Positions 42,351-45,752 of a stretch of 45,752 bases of DNA are shown here, in pieces; position 1 is the first letter of the stretch, and every line of letters starts with the position of its first letter. The DNA comes from Bacillota bacterium (lineage in GTDB: Bacteria > Bacillota > Clostridia > Christensenellales > CAG-138), in the NCBI GenBank assembly GCA_023395595.1, contig JAEWYO010000062.1, positions 1 through 45,752 on the forward strand. Direction: 5' to 3'. The translations under genes were made by a program, and so were the position numbers. Below the pieces are notes generated by a model. It was not told the DNA's origin. It made no database searches and worked only from the letters and a program-made list of their open reading frames with translations.

Positions 42351-42380
42351 AAGCCGATTACGCGAGTAACGGCTTATTTC
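42351..42380 (+). terminator. Terminator of the RNHCP gene
   Basis: AAGCCGATTAC / GTAACGGCTT with one bulged base and a GCGA-type loop, followed by ATTTC; 51 bases after the stop. Confidence 0.65.
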
Positions 42381-42432
42381 ATACAATGAGGTTGAATCAT
42401 GGCAATCCGCCGTGAAATAAGGGGAATTTTGC

Positions 42433-42846
42433 ATGAATTTAGTGATTACAGATAAAATTGACAAAGACAGCGAAAGAGTGATTTTTGAAGGATTGCTTTC
42501 GTACAATTTGGAACATCTAGAAGAAAAGAACCCAAAGGACTTGGGTGTTTACGCAAAGGACGAAGCGGGAAACATCGTTGCGGGATTGACTGGCACAACG
42601 CACGGGAATTGGTTTACCGTCAAGTTCTTGTGGGTCAGCGATTCGCTTCGCAGCAAAAAAGTCGGCAGCGAAATACTTCAACAAGCGGAGCGCACGGCAA
42701 AAGAACGCGGATGCAAGTTCGTTTTTCTGGATACCTTCAGCTTCCAAGCTCCTTTGTTTTATAGAAAACACGGTTATCAGGAAGCATTTGTGTTAGAAGA
42801 GTATCCATTGACTGGAAAGCGTTATTACTTTACGAAGAAACTTTGA
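42433..42846 (+). CDS. GNAT family acetyltransferase
   Basis: A 137-residue N-acetyltransferase. The acetyl-CoA loop is poorly conserved (VSDSLRSKKVGSEIL for the usual R/Q-x-x-G-x-G/A), but the order of strands and the LDTFSFQAPLFYRKHGYQ motif identify the fold. AAGGGGA lies about 10 bases before the ATG. First of three plus-strand genes with little spacing. Substrate unknown. Confidence 0.87.
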   Translation: MNLVITDKIDKDSERVIFEGLLSYNLEHLEEKNPKDLGVYAKDEAGNIVAGLTGTTHGNWFTVKFLWVSDSLRSKKVGSEILQQAERTAKERGCKFVFLDTFSFQAPLFYRKHGYQEAFVLEEYPLTGKRYYFTKKL

Positions 42847-42879
42847 AATTAGAAACTTTGAATATGGGAGAAAAAGAAT

Positions 42880-43380
42880 ATGTCCATCACCTTTCGCCCG
42901 GCAGAAGAAAAAGACACTGCCTTGCTGCTAACATTTATCCGTGCGCTGGCAGAGTATGAGCACATGCTGGGTGATGTCGTCGCGACTGAGGAAATTCTGT
43001 CCGATTGGCTGTTTTGCAAACATGTTGCGGAGGCGTTTTTCGCCGTGGAAGATAAAGTTGAGGTCGGCTTCGCGCTGTATTTCCACAATTTCTCAACCTT
43101 CCTTGGCAGGGGCGGCATCTATCTGGAAGACTTGTTTGTTCTGCCGGAGCATCGCGGCAAGGGATATGGCAAAGCGATTCTGAAACACCTTGCGCAAATC
43201 GCGCGGGAACGTGGCTGCGGTAGGCTGGAGTGGGCTTGCCTCGACTGGAACAAACCTAGTATCGATTTTTATCTCTCGCTGGGTGCGGTTCCGATGGACG
43301 AATGGACAGTTTATCGCGTCAGCGGAGAGTCACTCGCACAACTCGCGGGAGAAACGGCACCAGAACAAACAACACGTTAG
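42880..43380 (+). CDS. GNAT acetyltransferase, spermidine/diamine N-acetyltransferase-like
   Basis: A 166-residue GNAT enzyme that resembles the diamine/spermidine N1-acetyltransferase group over its core: FALYFHNFSTFLGRGGIYLEDLFV, PEHRGKGYGKAIL for acetyl-CoA, and WACLDWNKPSIDFYLSLGA. Those enzymes acetylate polyamines, and thialysine or other amines in some bacteria. GGGAG precedes the ATG. It sits 33 bases after the previous GNAT gene and 11 bases before a racemase gene. Confidence 0.88.
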   Translation: MSITFRPAEEKDTALLLTFIRALAEYEHMLGDVVATEEILSDWLFCKHVAEAFFAVEDKVEVGFALYFHNFSTFLGRGGIYLEDLFVLPEHRGKGYGKAILKHLAQIARERGCGRLEWACLDWNKPSIDFYLSLGAVPMDEWTVYRVSGESLAQLAGETAPEQTTR

Positions 43381-43391
43381 GAGGAACTTTC

Positions 43392-44084
43392 ATGAAAACA
43401 GTCGGACTCATCGGTGGTATGAGCTGGGAGAGCACGGTGACGTACTATCAACTGCTCAACGAGGGTATCAAGGATGCGCTTGGCGGGCTGCACTCAGCAA
43501 AGGTGCTGCTCTATAGCGTGGATTTTTATGAGATTGAATCGCTGATGTCCCGCGGTGCGTGGGACAAAGCTGCCGAACTGCTTGGCGATGTTGCCGCACG
43601 GTTGGAGCAGGCTGGCGCGGATATGATCCTCATCTGCACCAACACGCTGCATAAAGTTGCCCCGCAGGTGCAGACGAAGATTCGAGTCCCGCTGGTGCAC
43701 ATCGCGGAGGCTGCAGCAGAGACATTGAAGGAACAGGGGATTTCCCGCGTTGGTCTGCTCGGCACGCAATATACCATGACGCAGGAATTTTATCGGGATA
43801 AGCTGGTGGAGCGCGGTATCGAGGTACTGATTCCCGAAGGGGACGACATCGAGCTTGTCAATCGCGTGATCTTCGATGAGCTTTGTCTTGGAATCGTGAA
43901 AGAAGAGTCCCGCGCGGAGTATCTACGGGTGATCGCTGCCTTGCAGCAGCGCGGCGTGCAGGGGATTCTCCTCGGTTGCACTGAGTTGGGGTTGATCGTC
44001 GCCAAAGAGGACGTTTCGCTTCCGCTGTATGACACGACAGAAATCCACGCGAAGAAAGCCCTTGCGCTTGCCTTGGCAGAATAA
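43392..44084 (+). CDS. Aspartate/glutamate racemase family protein
   Basis: A 230-residue cofactor-independent racemase of the Asp/Glu family. Both catalytic cysteines are visible, in LICTNTLH and LLGCTELGL, with VGLIGGMSWEST at the N-terminus as in YgeA-type broad-specificity racemases. The ATG at 43392 has AGGAGGA 6 bases upstream. It may supply a D-amino acid for cell wall or catabolism; the exact substrate is open. Confidence 0.92.
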   Translation: MKTVGLIGGMSWESTVTYYQLLNEGIKDALGGLHSAKVLLYSVDFYEIESLMSRGAWDKAAELLGDVAARLEQAGADMILICTNTLHKVAPQVQTKIRVPLVHIAEAAAETLKEQGISRVGLLGTQYTMTQEFYRDKLVERGIEVLIPEGDDIELVNRVIFDELCLGIVKEESRAEYLRVIAALQQRGVQGILLGCTELGLIVAKEDVSLPLYDTTEIHAKKALALALAE

Positions 44085-44101
44085 ACGGAAACAAATTGTC
44101 T

Positions 44102-44126
44102 ACGCCGCATTGAGCGGCGTTTTTTA
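44102..44126 (+). terminator. Terminator after the racemase gene
   Basis: ACGCCGC-ATTGA-GCGGCGT followed by TTTTT, 17 bases after the stop. Confidence 0.9.
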
Positions 44127-44186
44127 TAGCGCGTCTCATGTGAAGAAAAATTAGTGCAATAGAGACCGAATATAGGCCAATAACGA

Positions 44187-44233
44187 CCGCATAGCGAATT
44201 TCGCTCGAATGCGGACGGGAATCTTTGTATACT
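44187..44233 (+). promoter_or_regulatory. LytTR operon promoter with overlapping dyad operator
   Basis: -10 TATACT at 44228-44233; the -35 position (44205-44210) is poor. A dyad CCGCAT-AGCGAATTTCGCT-CGA-ATGCGG (44187-44214) covers it, with the inner AGCGAA-T-TTCGCT perfectly symmetric. A regulator-dependent promoter is likely. Confidence 0.55.
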
Positions 44234-44258
44234 GCAACCGTGATGAGGGGGTGAACAA

Positions 44259-44699
44259 GTGAAGATCGAAGTAAAGGTGGATGCCACATGCGAAGAAACG
44301 GCTGTGGTGATCTGCACCAACAAAGTGACCGACGAAATTCAGCATCTGGTGCGCAGACTCTCGCAGGATGCACCACAGGTGATCGTCGGATTTCGGGATG
44401 ACGAGGCGGTCATACTCACACAAGAGGAGATGCTCCGCGCGTTTACCGAGGGCGGCAAGGTGTTTGCGCAAACGCCGAACGGTCTGTTCCAGCTGCGCTT
44501 GCGGCTATATGAGCTGGAGGAACGTCTGGATACAAAGCGCTTTGTGCGCATCTCTAACTCGGAGATCGTCAATCTGGGCTGGATTCGCGGCTTTGACCTG
44601 AGTTTTGCGGGAACCATCTGTGTGCGGATGAAGAACGACACAGTGACCTATGTTTCCCGCAGGTATGTTGCAAAAATCAAACAAGTGTTAGGACTATAA
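44259..44699 (+). CDS. LytTR-domain transcriptional regulator
   Basis: A 146-residue protein with no receiver domain. The C-terminal LytTR DNA-binding domain is clear: RLRLYELEERLDTKRFVRIS, NSEIVNLGWIRGF and MKNDTVTYVSRRYVAKIKQVL. The GTG at 44259 follows GAGGGG. It is followed 10 bases later by a DUF3021 membrane protein, the usual partner that inhibits such regulators in the LytTR regulatory systems known from Firmicutes. Probably controls its own operon. Confidence 0.93.
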   Translation: MKIEVKVDATCEETAVVICTNKVTDEIQHLVRRLSQDAPQVIVGFRDDEAVILTQEEMLRAFTEGGKVFAQTPNGLFQLRLRLYELEERLDTKRFVRISNSEIVNLGWIRGFDLSFAGTICVRMKNDTVTYVSRRYVAKIKQVLGL

Positions 44700-44709
44700 G
44701 GAGAAGATA

Positions 44710-45159
44710 ATGAAGAAAGAACTGATCAAGCGCTGCTTGCTCGGCGCACCGTTGGGGCTTGCCATCAGCACACTGATTACAATTTTGATTTCGCTCACCG
44801 TCGGCGACGGGCGTTATTACGCCGTTGTGCCGCAGCTGGCGAGCGACCTTGGCAGCGAGATCAACGCCGTGCTCTTGCAAGCGGCGCTTTCAATGATCTA
44901 CGGTGCGGCTTGGGCGGGCGCTTCCGTCGTTTGGGACGCGGAACACTGGAGCCTGCTGAAGATGACGCTGGTGCATTTGCTCGTGACCTCGGTTGCAACA
45001 TTTCCGATTGCGTATTTTGCATATTGGATGCCGCACAGCAACACGGGAATCCTGATCTACATTGGCATTTTTGTTGCGATCTATGCGGGTATCTGGGCTT
45101 CGCAATACAGCGCAATGAAGAAAAAAATTCGCGCTATGAACGAAAAGATTGCGCAATAG
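44710..45159 (+). CDS. DUF3021 family membrane protein
   Basis: A 149-residue protein with four predicted membrane helices (about 11-31, 53-75, 86-107 and 113-131) and a basic cytoplasmic tail (SAMKKKIRAMNEK). It matches the DUF3021 proteins paired with LytTR regulators, where the membrane protein is thought to hold the regulator inactive. GGAG precedes the ATG. Confidence 0.9.
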   Translation: MKKELIKRCLLGAPLGLAISTLITILISLTVGDGRYYAVVPQLASDLGSEINAVLLQAALSMIYGAAWAGASVVWDAEHWSLLKMTLVHLLVTSVATFPIAYFAYWMPHSNTGILIYIGIFVAIYAGIWASQYSAMKKKIRAMNEKIAQ

Positions 45160-45175
45160 TACACGATTGGCGCTC

Positions 45176-45207
45176 CTCCCACCGAGCTTTCGGCGGGAGT
45201 TTTTTAT
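45176..45207 (+). terminator. Terminator of the LytTR-DUF3021 operon
   Basis: CTCCCACCGA / TCGGCGGGAG with one mismatch, GCTT loop, then TTTTTTATTTG. Confidence 0.85.
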
Positions 45208-45246
45208 TTGTGCCCGTTTGCGCGCTGGTAACGAAACGGGCATGTG

Positions 45247-45255
45247 TGATATACT
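45247..45255 (+). promoter_or_regulatory. Extended -10 promoter of the HNH gene
   Basis: TGATATACT (TGN plus TATACT), 30 bases before the start codon. No good -35 is seen at the right distance. Confidence 0.5.
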
Positions 45256-45284
45256 TTTTGCGAGAAACTATAAGGAGATTTGAT

Positions 45285-45752
45285 ATGCCACCTCCTGCAG
45301 TAAAGACGGTTCGGGATTTGCTATTTTGGCAATATGCGGCGATTATGACGGGCGCCGCGACGGGCGACAAGCGGCAGTTCCCATTGCGCATGAGCTTTCT
45401 TGGCAAACTCAAGAGTGGCGAGATCGTCTGGTCCACGTCCGTGAGCGAATGGCTGTTGGAGATGGAGAAACCGCATGTGTGCATCTATTGCGGCCAGGAA
45501 GGTCAACTCACGACAGAGCATATTTTGCCCCGCTCGCGCGGTGGCGAAAACGTGCCGGACAACGTTGTCCGCGTCTGTAAGAGCTGCAATTCTAGCAAGG
45601 GCGCAAAAGGCTTATATGAATGGAAAGGCTTGGAACACAAAAACGAGCACAGCCGTATTGCTGAAGGGAAATACCTGAAGTATCTCTATTCGCGGTTTGA
45701 AAAAGAGGGGCTGCTGGACGCGAAGCTGGACGACCTTTGCCCTTGCTGCCTC
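45285..45752 (+). CDS. HNH endonuclease domain protein (3' end outside window)
   Basis: 156 codons are open to the window end. The HNH motif is complete: CIYCGQEG, then TTEHILPRSRGGENVPDNVV, RVCKSCNSSKGAK, with two zinc-binding Cys pairs and the EH...N..N..CxxCN pattern. A further Cys pair, CPCC, appears at the last bases. AAGGAG lies 7 bases before the ATG. No toxin-immunity, phage or restriction partner is visible in the window, so the role (repair, defence or mobile element) is open. Confidence 0.88.
   Translation, partial: MPPPAVKTVRDLLFWQYAAIMTGAATGDKRQFPLRMSFLGKLKSGEIVWSTSVSEWLLEMEKPHVCIYCGQEGQLTTEHILPRSRGGENVPDNVVRVCKSCNSSKGAKGLYEWKGLEHKNEHSRIAEGKYLKYLYSRFEKEGLLDAKLDDLCPCCL

Overview
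The window is a stretch of a Bacillota (Clostridia-type) chromosome with moderately high GC. The evidence is a tryptophan T-box, a Spo0A-type DNA-binding domain, Stickland-type D-ornithine aminomutase genes, a glycyl radical enzyme with its activase, LytTR/DUF3021, and strong AGGAGG ribosome binding sites. An anaerobic, amino-acid-fermenting organism is the best fit; the species cannot be named from the sequence. No rRNA, CRISPR array, phage, plasmid or complete insertion sequence was seen.

Left part (1-9973): the 3' end of an ornithine-fermentation operon (oraE fragment, a GlmL-type reactivation factor, ornithine racemase), then a membrane-anchored protein with an (Ala-Thr-Pro-Thr)n linker, a PatB/MalY C-S lyase divergent from a ribbon-helix-helix regulator plus clpB operon, and a small chagasin-like lipoprotein. 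Middle left (9974-17712): trpB alone behind a complete Trp T-box, glmS behind a strong 5'-end hairpin, pyrG, an iron-dependent alcohol dehydrogenase, and a free-standing Spo0A C-terminal domain protein preceded by an unusual array of CGA motifs at exact 10-bp spacing.

Centre (17724-28229): a glycyl radical enzyme / activase / FMN-barrel operon on the minus strand, endonuclease IV, an SDR reductase that looks leaderless, tRNA-Ser(GGA), and an AT-richer glycosylation cassette (GT2, NeuD-like acetyltransferase, GT2) next to a probable AraC remnant, then DUF5680. Right part (28440-45752): a PDZ/DUF512 radical SAM protein (also apparently leaderless), der and plsY; a lysine/diaminopimelate operon asd-dapA-dapB in which DapB carries a tandem ACT module of aspartokinase type; a plus-strand run of methyltransferase, hslO, TPR protein, THUMP rRNA methyltransferase and apgM; tRNA-Arg(ACG); an RNHCP zinc protein whose Shine-Dalgarno is buried in a leader hairpin; two GNAT acetyltransferases and an Asp/Glu racemase; a LytTR/DUF3021 pair; and a truncated HNH endonuclease.

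The strongest candidates for something undescribed are the Spo0A-domain protein with its phased operator array, the DapB-ACT fusion, the glycyl radical enzyme of unassigned substrate, and the RNHCP leader. All functions are read from sequence by eye; no database search or folding program was run.
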